A stretch of DNA of 64,000 bases, from assembly GCF_022436705.1 (NCBI RefSeq), contig NZ_JAKUHT010000020.1:62001-126000 (forward strand), given 5' to 3'. The position numbers and the translations under genes were made by a program. Every line of letters begins with the position of its first letter. Within the stretch, counting starts at the first letter, position 1. The notes under the pieces are model-generated. The model ran no database searches, had not been told where the DNA came from, and saw only the letters and a program-made list of their open reading frames with translations. This DNA comes from Nocardioides sp. CFH 31398 (GTDB lineage: Bacteria > Actinomycetota > Actinomycetes > Propionibacteriales > Nocardioidaceae). Below, piece by piece: positions 15,211-23,381 of the stretch.

Positions 15211-16710
15211 GTGTCCTCTGACTCACCCCTGTCCTTCCCTGCGCTCGGCGTGCCCGAGTCGCTGGCCGCCGTGCTCTCCGAGCGCGGCATCACCACCCCC
15301 ACCCCGATCCAGGCCGCGACGCTGCCGGACTCGCTGGCCGGACGCGACGTCCTCGGCCGCGGCCGCACCGGCTCCGGCAAGACCTACGCGTTCCTCCTCC
15401 CGCTCGTCGCGCGCCTCGTCGCCGAGGGGCGTCGCACCCGGCCGGGTCGCCCCCGCGCGCTCGTGCTGGCCCCGACCCGCGAGCTCGTCGGCCAGATCCA
15501 CGAGTCCCTCAAGCCGCTGGCCGCGACCGCCGGACTCACCGTGCAGACCGTCTTCGGCGGCGTCGGCCAGGGCCCGCAGGTCACCGGCCTGAAGCGCGGC
15601 GCGGACGTCGTCCTCGCCTGCCCCGGTCGTCTCGAGGACCTCATGGGCCAGGGCCACGTCTCCCTCGGCGACGTGTCCATCACCGTGCTCGACGAGGCCG
15701 ACCACATGGCCGACCTCGGGTTCCTGCCCGGCGTCCGGCGGATCCTCACCGCGACGGCGAAGGACGGCCAGCGGCTGCTGTTCTCCGCGACGCTCGACAA
15801 CGCGATCGACGTGCTCGTGCAGAAGTTCCTGCGCAAGCCGGTCACCCACGAGGCGGACTCGGTCCAGGCGCCGGTCACGGCGATGAGCCACCACGTCCTG
15901 CACCTCACGAGCCGCGAGCAGCGCGTGCCCGTGCTGGCCGACCTCGCCGCCGCCCCCGGCCGCACCGTGGTCTTCACGCGCACCAAGCACGGCGCGAAGG
16001 GGCTGGCCAAGCAGCTCAACCGGCGCGGCGTCCCGGCGGTCGAGCTGCACGGCAACCTCTCCCAGGGCGCCCGCACGCGCAACCTCGACGCGTTCCACTC
16101 CGGCCGCGCCCAGACCCTCGTCGCCACCGACATCGCCGCCCGCGGCATCCACGTGGACGACGTCGCGCTCGTCGTCCACGCCGACCCGCCGGTCGAGCAC
16201 AAGGCGTACCTGCACCGCTCCGGTCGTACGGCGCGCGCCGGCGCCGCCGGGACCGTCGTCACGCTGATGCTCGACGAGCAGGTCCGCGACGTCCGGGCGC
16301 TCACCCGCGCCGCGGGCATCTCGCCGGTGACCACCAAGGTCTCCGGGACCGACCACCCCGTCCTCGCCGAGCTCGCCCCCGGCGAGCGCACCCTGGTCGA
16401 GGGCGGGCTCGTCGTCGAGGCCCCGGCCCAGCCGCAGCGCGGCTCCGGCTCCGGTGGTGGCGGTCGCTCCGGCGGCGGTCGCAACCGTCGCCGCGGCTCC
16501 GGCTCGGGCTCCGGCTCGGGGGGCGGCCAGAAGTCCGGCGGGCAGGCCCGCCAGGGCTCGGGCTCCGGCTCGACCTCGGGTGGGCAGGGCGGCGGGCGTT
16601 CGCGCTCCGGTGGTTCGCGCCGCCGGGCCGGCGGGTCCGGCAGCGCGAGCGTCTACACGACCTCGTCGGGCGGCCACAGCGCCGCGTCGTTCTCCTCCGG
16701 TCGCCGCTGA
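15211..16710 (+). CDS. DEAD-box ATP-dependent RNA helicase
   Basis: A 499-residue RNA helicase with all core motifs: Q-motif region TPTPIQAATL, motif I RTGSGKT, Ia APTRELV, motif II DEAD, motif III SAT, motif V ATDIAARGIH and motif VI HRSGRTARAG. The RecA-like core ends near residue 400. The last ~90 residues are a basic Gly/Ser/Arg/Gln-rich tail of RGG type, likely to bind RNA non-specifically. Such proteins (RhlE/DeaD group) unwind short duplexes in ribosome assembly or cold adaptation. GTG 15211 gives the usual short N-terminus (SSDSPLSFPALGVPE). Confidence 0.93.
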   Translation: MSSDSPLSFPALGVPESLAAVLSERGITTPTPIQAATLPDSLAGRDVLGRGRTGSGKTYAFLLPLVARLVAEGRRTRPGRPRALVLAPTRELVGQIHESLKPLAATAGLTVQTVFGGVGQGPQVTGLKRGADVVLACPGRLEDLMGQGHVSLGDVSITVLDEADHMADLGFLPGVRRILTATAKDGQRLLFSATLDNAIDVLVQKFLRKPVTHEADSVQAPVTAMSHHVLHLTSREQRVPVLADLAAAPGRTVVFTRTKHGAKGLAKQLNRRGVPAVELHGNLSQGARTRNLDAFHSGRAQTLVATDIAARGIHVDDVALVVHADPPVEHKAYLHRSGRTARAGAAGTVVTLMLDEQVRDVRALTRAAGISPVTTKVSGTDHPVLAELAPGERTLVEGGLVVEAPAQPQRGSGSGGGGRSGGGRNRRRGSGSGSGSGGGQKSGGQARQGSGSGSTSGGQGGGRSRSGGSRRRAGGSGSASVYTTSSGGHSAASFSSGRR

Positions 16711-16729
16711 CCCGCCCCCGCGGCGGGTC
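16709..16729 (+). terminator. Hairpin at the end of the helicase gene
   Basis: GACCCGCC - cccgc - GGCGGGTC forms a perfect 8 bp stem that begins inside the helicase stop codon. No U-tract follows, which is common for actinobacterial terminators. The remaining gap to 16843 holds nothing else I can name. Confidence 0.5.
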
Positions 16730-16843
16730 CCCGGCCCATGTAACGCGGTGTTGTGGCTTGATCACACGGCCCCGGCGGGGGTCTGAAGCACCACAGCCCC
16801 GCGGCAGACGTCGCGGAACCGGTGTCCGGCGTAGCGCGCGGAC

Positions 16844-17503
16844 CTACCGGGGGCCGGGGCGGACGAGGCCGTGGTCGAAGGCGCAGACGACGGCCGCGGC
16901 GCGGTCGCGGAGGCCGAGTTTGGCGAACACGTTGCCGACGTGGGTCTTGACGGTGCCCTCGCCCACGACGAGGCGGGCCGCGATCTCGGCGTTCGACAGG
17001 CCCTCGCCCATCAGGCCGAGCACCTGCCGCTCCCGTCCCGTCAGCACGTCGAGACCGGACGACGACAGCGTCGGCGCGTCACCGGAGCGGTAGGTCGCGA
17101 GCACCCGGCCGGTGACCGCGGGGTCCAGCCAGGAGCCACCGCCGGCGACGGCGTGCACCGCCCGCTGCAGGTCCTCGGCGGGCACCCCCTTCAGCAGGAA
17201 GCCGGCCGCGCCGGCGCGCAGGGCGCCGGCGAGCACCTCGTCGTCCTCGAAGGTGGTGAGGACGAGCACCGGCACCGTCGAGCCGGAGGCGACCAGCGCC
17301 GTGGTCGCCTGCACCCCGTCGACACCGGGCATCCGCACGTCCATGACGACGACGTCCGGGACCAGCGACGCGACGGCGTCGACGACGCCCGCGCCCGACT
17401 CGAGCTCGCCGACGATCTCGAAGCCGAACCGTGGCCGCAGGATACCGCGCAGGCCGGTCCGGACGAGCTCCTGGTCGTCCACCAGCAGCACCCGCGTGCT
17501 CAC
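16844..17503 (-). CDS. Response regulator, NarL/FixJ (LuxR) family
   Basis: A 219-residue two-component regulator. The receiver domain (1-120) has the acidic pocket DDQ, phospho-acceptor Asp in VVMDVRMPG, and the switch LTTFEDDE and KGVPAEDL. The LuxR-type HTH lies at about 150-212 (LTGRERQVLGLMGEGLSNAEIAARL, GTVKTHVGNVFAKLGLRDR). It should bind DNA as a dimer once phosphorylated by the kinase encoded just upstream. The GTG start overlaps the kinase stop (GTGA). It is the last gene of a four-gene ABC/kinase/regulator operon, whose promoter is its likely target. Confidence 0.95.
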   Translation of the reverse strand: MSTRVLLVDDQELVRTGLRGILRPRFGFEIVGELESGAGVVDAVASLVPDVVVMDVRMPGVDGVQATTALVASGSTVPVLVLTTFEDDEVLAGALRAGAAGFLLKGVPAEDLQRAVHAVAGGGSWLDPAVTGRVLATYRSGDAPTLSSSGLDVLTGRERQVLGLMGEGLSNAEIAARLVVGEGTVKTHVGNVFAKLGLRDRAAAVVCAFDHGLVRPGPR

Positions 17504-18612
17504 GCGCCGACCTCCGACGCGGCCAGCGGCCAGGTCGCCTCGACCCTCCAGCCGGGACCTCCCGGGCCCGCGGTCAGGGTCCCGCCCAGCGCCGAGACCC
17601 GCTCGGCCATCCCGGCGGTCCCGGCTCCGTGGCGCGCGCCGGCGCGCGGGGGAGCGGCGGAGTCGACCCGGACGCGCACCGCGTCGGTCACTACCACGCT
17701 CACCCGGGTCCGGGCGTCCGGCGCGTGGCGGACGACGTTCGTCAGCGCCTCCTGCACGACCCGGTAGACCGCGAGGCCGGCGACCTCGGACAGCGCGGAG
17801 AGGTCACCGGTGACCCGGAGGTCGACGTCGGTGCCGGTGCGGCGGACGGAGGTGACGAGGTCCGGCAGCGACGACGCGCCCGGGAGGGGGGCGGACGGCT
17901 GCGACCCGTCCCGCAGGACGCCGACCGCGGCGCGCACCTCCTCCAGGCTGCGCCGCGACAGCCGCTCCGCCTCGGCGAGCGCCTCCGCGGCGGCCCGGGG
18001 GTCCTCGTCCAGCGCGAGCCGGGCGGAGGTGATGTGCAGCAGCGAGACGGTGAGCGCGTGACCCATGACGTCGTGCATCTCGCGGGCGATCCGGGTGCGC
18101 TCCTCGGCCGCCGACCGGGCCGCGAGCCCGGCCTGGGCCTCCTCCAGCCGGAGGACGAGGCTCCGCTGACGCTCGATCGCGACGCAGGCCACCACGGTCA
18201 GCACGATGCCACCCGTCCAGGCGATCCACCCCGGGTCGGGGTGCACCACCGCCTGCACGGCGAACACGACGACCCACCCGCCGGCGGCCAGCAGCCCCGG
18301 CCGCGCCCCCAGGCCGGTGAACGCCACGACGACGAGCAGGCAGGAGGTGAACCACCCCGCGGTGGTGGCGCCGCCGGCACAGAGCACCACCAGGGCGGCG
18401 GACACCACGGGCAGCCCGACGGCCAACCGGGTGCCCGACGCCGTCCACAGGGCGAGGACGGCGACGACGGCCACCGCCACGCACACCAGCACCACCGGCA
18501 GGGGCCGGTCGCTGAAGGCGGCGGCCCCGGCGACGAGGACGAGGACGACGGCCGCGACGAGGCCGCGCAGGCGGCGCTCGTCGCGACCGAGGGTGGTCAC
18601 GGCACGGCTCAC
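17500..18612 (-). CDS. Sensor histidine kinase (HisKA_3, NarL-partner type)
   Basis: A 370-residue membrane kinase with about five N-terminal hydrophobic segments (roughly residues 15-150) and no large extracellular domain, so it probably senses a membrane signal or the adjacent transporter. The phospho-acceptor His lies in ARSAAEERTRIAREMHDVMG, the HisKA_3 dimer domain. The ATPase has VVQEALTNVVRHAPDA (N box) and GTAGMAERVSALGG (G box). GTG 18612 overlaps the permease stop by 4 bp. DesK/LiaS-like intramembrane sensing is a reasonable but unproven analogy. Confidence 0.93.
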   Translation of the reverse strand: MSRAVTTLGRDERRLRGLVAAVVLVLVAGAAAFSDRPLPVVLVCVAVAVVAVLALWTASGTRLAVGLPVVSAALVVLCAGGATTAGWFTSCLLVVVAFTGLGARPGLLAAGGWVVVFAVQAVVHPDPGWIAWTGGIVLTVVACVAIERQRSLVLRLEEAQAGLAARSAAEERTRIAREMHDVMGHALTVSLLHITSARLALDEDPRAAAEALAEAERLSRRSLEEVRAAVGVLRDGSQPSAPLPGASSLPDLVTSVRRTGTDVDLRVTGDLSALSEVAGLAVYRVVQEALTNVVRHAPDARTRVSVVVTDAVRVRVDSAAPPRAGARHGAGTAGMAERVSALGGTLTAGPGGPGWRVEATWPLAASEVGA

Positions 18613-19391
18613 AGCGACGTGCGGCGGGCCGAGAGCGCCAGGGCGACCACGGCCATCGCGCACACCGTGAGGAGGTCGGAGGTGCCGTCCCCGAGGCCGA
18701 GCCAGGGGTCGCGGATCGAGTCGGTGACCAGCGACAGCGGCGTCCACTCCGCGATGCTCGACAGGACGTCGGTCATCGCGGCCGGCGGAGGACCGCCACC
18801 ACCCAGCAGGAACGACGGCACGAAGAGCATGAGGCCGACCGCCTGCGCCGCCCGGGCGGAGGGCAGCAGCGAGCCCAGCAGGGTGCCCAGGGCGAGGAAC
18901 AGCAGCATCCCCGCGGCGATCCCGGCGAGCGTGCGCGGGAGGTCCTCGACGGTGGGGACGCCGTACACGGGCTCGGCGACGAGCAGCAGCGTGGTGATCC
19001 CCAGCAGCGTGGTGACGGCGCCGACGACCAGCTGCGACAGCGCGAAGGACCAGCGGGGGAAGCCGGCGGCGGCGAAGCGGCGCAGGACGCCGCGCTCGCG
19101 GTAGGCCGCGAGGTGCACGGGCACCATCACCAGGCCGGTGCTGCCGATGACGGTCGCGAGGTAGGCCGCGACGTACCAGTGGCTCGGGTTCACCGGGAAC
19201 GCCTCGTCGGGCTCGGTGCCGAAGGCGCCGCCGATGATGAGCATCGTCACGACGGGGAAGACGAAGACGAAGGTCAGCGTCATCGGCTCCCGCAGCAGCA
19301 GGCGGAGCTCGGTGCTGATCAGCCGCCGGGTGACCGACGGGACGCGGGTGCGCGGGGCGCGGGTGCCCGTGGCGGGCGCGGTGGTGGCCAT
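18609..19391 (-). CDS. ABC-2 type transporter permease
   Basis: A 260-residue integral membrane protein with six hydrophobic segments, starting MTLTFVFVFPVVTMLIIGG after a cytosolic lead-in, and the ABC-2 style AAYRERGVLRRFAAAGFPRWSF loop. Such permeases pair with a DrrA-like ATPase to export drugs, lipids or peptides. The ATG overlaps the ATPase stop by one base (TGATG), so one mRNA codes both. The pairing with a kinase and regulator suggests export in response to envelope stress or an antibiotic. Confidence 0.9.
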   Translation of the reverse strand: MATTAPATGTRAPRTRVPSVTRRLISTELRLLLREPMTLTFVFVFPVVTMLIIGGAFGTEPDEAFPVNPSHWYVAAYLATVIGSTGLVMVPVHLAAYRERGVLRRFAAAGFPRWSFALSQLVVGAVTTLLGITTLLLVAEPVYGVPTVEDLPRTLAGIAAGMLLFLALGTLLGSLLPSARAAQAVGLMLFVPSFLLGGGGPPPAAMTDVLSSIAEWTPLSLVTDSIRDPWLGLGDGTSDLLTVCAMAVVALALSARRTSL

Positions 19392-20383
19392 CAGGGGGCT
19401 CCGATCAGGGCGGGCCGGTCGTCGGCGGCGCGGTCGGGGGCGGGCGAGTCGAGCAGGCGCAGGAGCGCCGCCTCGAGGTCGGGGACGTCGACGGCGAGGT
19501 CGGCGGGGACGCCGCCCAGCTCGGGCGCGCGGGCGACCAGCCAGGCGCCGACGTGGGCGATGCTGGCGCGGTCGCCCTCGACCCGGAGCAGGCCGCGCTC
19601 CGCGGTGGCCCGCCGGACGCCGGGCAGGCCCCCGAGGTCGTCGACGGCGCTCGCCGGCCCGGAGAAGGTGGTCGTGGCGCGGGCGGCGTGGCGGGCGACG
19701 AGCTCGGCGGGCGAGCCGGCGTCCAGCACCCGGCCGTCGCGCATCGCGACGACGTGGTCGCAGAGGGCCTCGGCCTCGGCCAGCTCGTGGGTCACGAGCA
19801 GGACGGTGGTGCCCTCGTCGCGCAGCTGGGCGACCGACGCCCAGACCTCGCGGCGGGCGGCGGGGTCGAGGCCCTGGGTGAGCTCGTCCAGGATCACCAG
19901 CCGGGGCCGGTTCAGCAGGGCGAGCACGAGGAACAGCCGCTGCTGCTCGCCGCCGCTCATCCCGGCGAACGGCGAGCGCCGCTTGCCGGCCAGGCCGAAG
20001 CGCTCGAGCAGCTCGTCGGCGCTGCGCGCGCCCGGCTCGGCGAAGAGCCGCACCGCCTCCCCGACGCGGAGCCGGTCGGGCAGGGCTGACGACTGCAGCT
20101 GGCTGCCGACCAGGCGCCGGAGCCGCTGGGCGTCGCGCCGGGGGTCGAGCCCCAGCACACGGATCTCGCCCGCGTCGGGGCGGCGGAGGCCCTGGAGGCA
20201 CTCCACCGTCGTGGTCTTGCCGGCGCCGTTGGCGCCGATGAGCCCGACGACGCCGCCCGCGGGGACGTCGAGGTCGAGGTCGTCGACGACCACGCGGCCG
20301 CCGTAGGACTTGCGGAGGCCGCGCACGGTCACGGCGGCAGCACCGCCGGTGCCGGTGCCGTCGAGCGGTGGGTGGGAGGTCAT
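19391..20383 (-). CDS. ABC exporter ATP-binding protein (DrrA-like)
   Basis: A 330-residue ABC ATPase with Walker A GANGAGKTT, Q-loop VGSQLQSSALPDRL, signature MSGGEQQR, Walker B LVILDELTQGLDP and switch VTHEL. TQGLDP and a ~100-residue C-terminal extension with an alpha/beta domain are typical of drug-exporter ATPases of the DrrA/CcmA type. It is the first gene of the operon ATPase-permease-kinase-regulator. An 11 bp inverted repeat in front of it (20416-20461) is a likely control site. Confidence 0.92.
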   Translation of the reverse strand: MTSHPPLDGTGTGGAAAVTVRGLRKSYGGRVVVDDLDLDVPAGGVVGLIGANGAGKTTTVECLQGLRRPDAGEIRVLGLDPRRDAQRLRRLVGSQLQSSALPDRLRVGEAVRLFAEPGARSADELLERFGLAGKRRSPFAGMSGGEQQRLFLVLALLNRPRLVILDELTQGLDPAARREVWASVAQLRDEGTTVLLVTHELAEAEALCDHVVAMRDGRVLDAGSPAELVARHAARATTTFSGPASAVDDLGGLPGVRRATAERGLLRVEGDRASIAHVGAWLVARAPELGGVPADLAVDVPDLEAALLRLLDSPAPDRAADDRPALIGAP

Positions 20384-20415
20384 GGCTCCAGCCTCGCCCG
20401 GGACCCGGCACCGGC

Positions 20416-20461
20416 GCCTCCCCCTGGAGGGAGAACCTGCGCTGTGCCCGCAGGGGGAGGC
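20416..20461. promoter_or_regulatory. Perfect 11 bp inverted repeat before the ABC/two-component operon
   Basis: GCCTCCCCCTG (20416-20426) and CAGGGGGAGGC (20451-20461) are separated by 24 bp, 33 bp ahead of the ATPase start. Widely spaced half-sites on the same DNA face would suit a NarL-type dimer pair binding its own promoter. A hairpin in a leader RNA is the alternative. Confidence 0.5.
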
Positions 20462-20477
20462 CCGCCTCCCGCCGGGG

Positions 20478-20834
20478 TCAGGACCAGGCGGTGTGGTCGA
20501 CGACCGGGCGCACCTCGACGGAGCCGTGGAGCGGCGCGGCGGCGGCGACCGCCCGGGCCGCGGCGAGGTCCGCGACGTCGACGACGTAGTAGCCGCTGAC
20601 GACCGCCCCGCCCGAGGGCGGCGCCGGGACGTCGCGCCCGGCGGCGAGGTCGGGCCGGACGAACCGGTCGCTCGGTCCCGGCTCGAGGTCGCCGGAGTCG
20701 ACGTACGTGCCGTCGCCCTTCAGCCGGGTCTCGAAGTCGACCCAGGCCTGGTAGTCGGCCTCGGTGCCCCGGCCCTCGGCGTACCGCTCGCCCTCGGGCA
20801 CGGGCTCCGTCCAGAACAGCAGCAGGACCTTCAC
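20478..20834 (-). CDS. YCII-related domain protein
   Basis: A 118-residue protein of the YciI/DGPF fold. It begins KVLLLFWTEPVPEGERY and ends with the family's typical SGYYVVDVADLAAARAVAAAAP and SVEVRPV strand. Members are small dimeric alpha/beta proteins; some act as dehalogenase-like or dehydratase enzymes, and many relatives sit next to ECF sigma factors, but none is here. It starts with GTG 13 bp downstream of the MerR-fusion gene on the same strand and may share its transcript. Function unknown. Confidence 0.8.
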   Translation of the reverse strand: MKVLLLFWTEPVPEGERYAEGRGTEADYQAWVDFETRLKGDGTYVDSGDLEPGPSDRFVRPDLAAGRDVPAPPSGGAVVSGYYVVDVADLAAARAVAAAAPLHGSVEVRPVVDHTAWS

Positions 20835-20847
20835 GGCCCCCAGGCTG

Positions 20848-21918
20848 TCAGTGGTTGCGCAGCGCGTCCACGAGGTCGTCCTTGTTCATCGACGAGCGGC
20901 CCTCGATGTCGAGCTCGGCGGCGCGCTCGCGGAGCTCGTCGACCGTCCACTCCTCGTACGACGGGTGCTTGCCGCCGCGCTCGCTCGGGTCGGGGCCGTC
21001 GCCGGCGTCCGAGCGGGCCTTCGCGTTGGAGATGCGGGCGGCCTTCTCCTTGCTGTTGCCCGCCTCGCGGAGCTCCTCGTAGAGCTCCGGGTCCTTGAGC
21101 GACGGGTTGTCGCGGTTCTCCTTCGACGCCTTCTTCTCAGCCATGTCCGGGCGGTACCCAGCGGCGCGGCGCTCGACGGATCCGCGCTGCTGGTCGTCCA
21201 TCGCCACCTGGTAGGCCTGGCCGAGGGCCGCCACCGACAGCGGCCGCAGCCGCTCCACGACCCGCCGCAGGGTCTCCGGCGGCGCGCCCGAGTGCCGGTA
21301 CGCCGGCCACACCTGTCGCCGGAACACCTCGTGCAGCTCCGCGGCGATCGCACGGCCGTGCGCGGCGTACACGTCGGCGGCGGCGCGGGCGGCCTCGGGC
21401 GGGAAGCCGAGCTCCAGCAGGTCGACGCCGATCGCGAGCTGGGGCAGCGCGACGCGGTAGCCGCCCGGGACGTCGTGTTCGTCGGTCTCGCCGGAGGGGG
21501 CGACCGGGTCCAGGATGCCCAGCGACACGAGCACCTCGACGTCCTCGTCGGACAGCTCCCGTCCGGCCCGCTCGGCGATCTCCGACCGGGTCAGGACGCC
21601 GGGCCCGGGGGAGACCCAGGGAGCCAGCATCGTCCGCTGGAGGGCGAGCTCCTCGACGGAGGCGTCGTCGGGCACGCGGGCGAGGTAGTCCTCGATGGCG
21701 GCGAGCGTGAAGCCGTACTCCTGGAGGTCGGCGATCAGGCCCAGCCGGGCGACGTGCTCCGGGGTGTAGAAGCCCGAGCGGCCTCGGCGCACCGGCGGCG
21801 GCACGAGCCCGCGCGTCGTCCAGAACCGGACGGTGCGCACGCTCAGGCCGACCCGGCTCGTGAGGTCGGCGAGGGTCAGGAGGGCCGCCCCGTGGTCGAG
21901 CGGCGTGGTGCTGGTCAC
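20848..21918 (-). CDS. MerR family regulator fused in frame to a Rho-N-like small protein
   Basis: A 356-residue protein in two parts. Residues about 15-85 are a MerR winged helix (LTLADLTSRVGLSVRTVRFWTTRG, RSGFYTPEHVARLGLI), followed by an effector region to about residue 255. From residue 259 (MAEKKASKENRDNPSLKDPE) comes a complete ~98-residue module that normally occurs as a free protein in actinomycetes: a charged N-terminus, then a Rho-N/SAP-like helix pair (YEEWTVDELRERAAELDIEGR, MNKDDLVDALRNH). No stop separates them. Either a real fusion, or the second protein starts from its own ATG at 21144. The regulator is divergent from the thiolase gene and probably controls it. Confidence 0.8.
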   Translation of the reverse strand: MTSTTPLDHGAALLTLADLTSRVGLSVRTVRFWTTRGLVPPPVRRGRSGFYTPEHVARLGLIADLQEYGFTLAAIEDYLARVPDDASVEELALQRTMLAPWVSPGPGVLTRSEIAERAGRELSDEDVEVLVSLGILDPVAPSGETDEHDVPGGYRVALPQLAIGVDLLELGFPPEAARAAADVYAAHGRAIAAELHEVFRRQVWPAYRHSGAPPETLRRVVERLRPLSVAALGQAYQVAMDDQQRGSVERRAAGYRPDMAEKKASKENRDNPSLKDPELYEELREAGNSKEKAARISNAKARSDAGDGPDPSERGGKHPSYEEWTVDELRERAAELDIEGRSSMNKDDLVDALRNH

Positions 21919-21928
21919 CTTTCAATCG

Positions 21929-21945
21929 TGACAGCACTGGTGTCA
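21929..21945. promoter_or_regulatory. Inverted repeat between merR and thiolase genes
   Basis: TGACA-gcactgg-TGTCA lies in the 37 bp gap between the divergent starts and fits the spacing of MerR-type operators. A -10-like CATGAT (21944-21949) sits 6 nt before the thiolase ATG. Confidence 0.5.
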
Positions 21946-21955
21946 TGATCGCGAC

Positions 21956-23194
<1,239 letters not shown>

Positions 23195-23222
23195 CCGAGG
23201 GACGAGATCAGGCTCTGTCATC

Positions 23223-23282
23223 GGTGGTCGAGCAGCGACCGCGGCTGAGGAACGAAGCCGCGATGAGCGTGTCGAGACCCGG
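23223..23282 (+). repeat. REP-like palindromic repeat between fadA and fadB (first element)
   Basis: Starts ggtggtcgagcagcg and ends gtgtcgagacccgg. Inside, CGCGGCT (23240-23246) pairs with AGCCGCG (23256-23262) around a loop holding GAACGAAG-like sequence. Its first 14 bases are identical to the reverse complement of 34507-34520. Confidence 0.7.
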
Positions 23283-23319
23283 TGAGACGAGAAGCAAGAG
23301 GAAGCAGCACGGTGACCAC

Positions 23320-23343
23320 GGTCTCGACAAGGTCGACCACCGG
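23320..23343 (-). repeat. REP-like palindromic repeat between fadA and fadB (second, inverted element)
   Basis: ggtctcgacaaggtcgacca followed by ccgg: a short inverted relative of the element 40 bp upstream. The pair faces each other inside the fadA-fadB gap and could fold in the joint transcript. Confidence 0.6.
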
Positions 23344-23381
23344 TGGGCGCCGTACCCCGTGACGCCGTACGAGGAGAAGCC

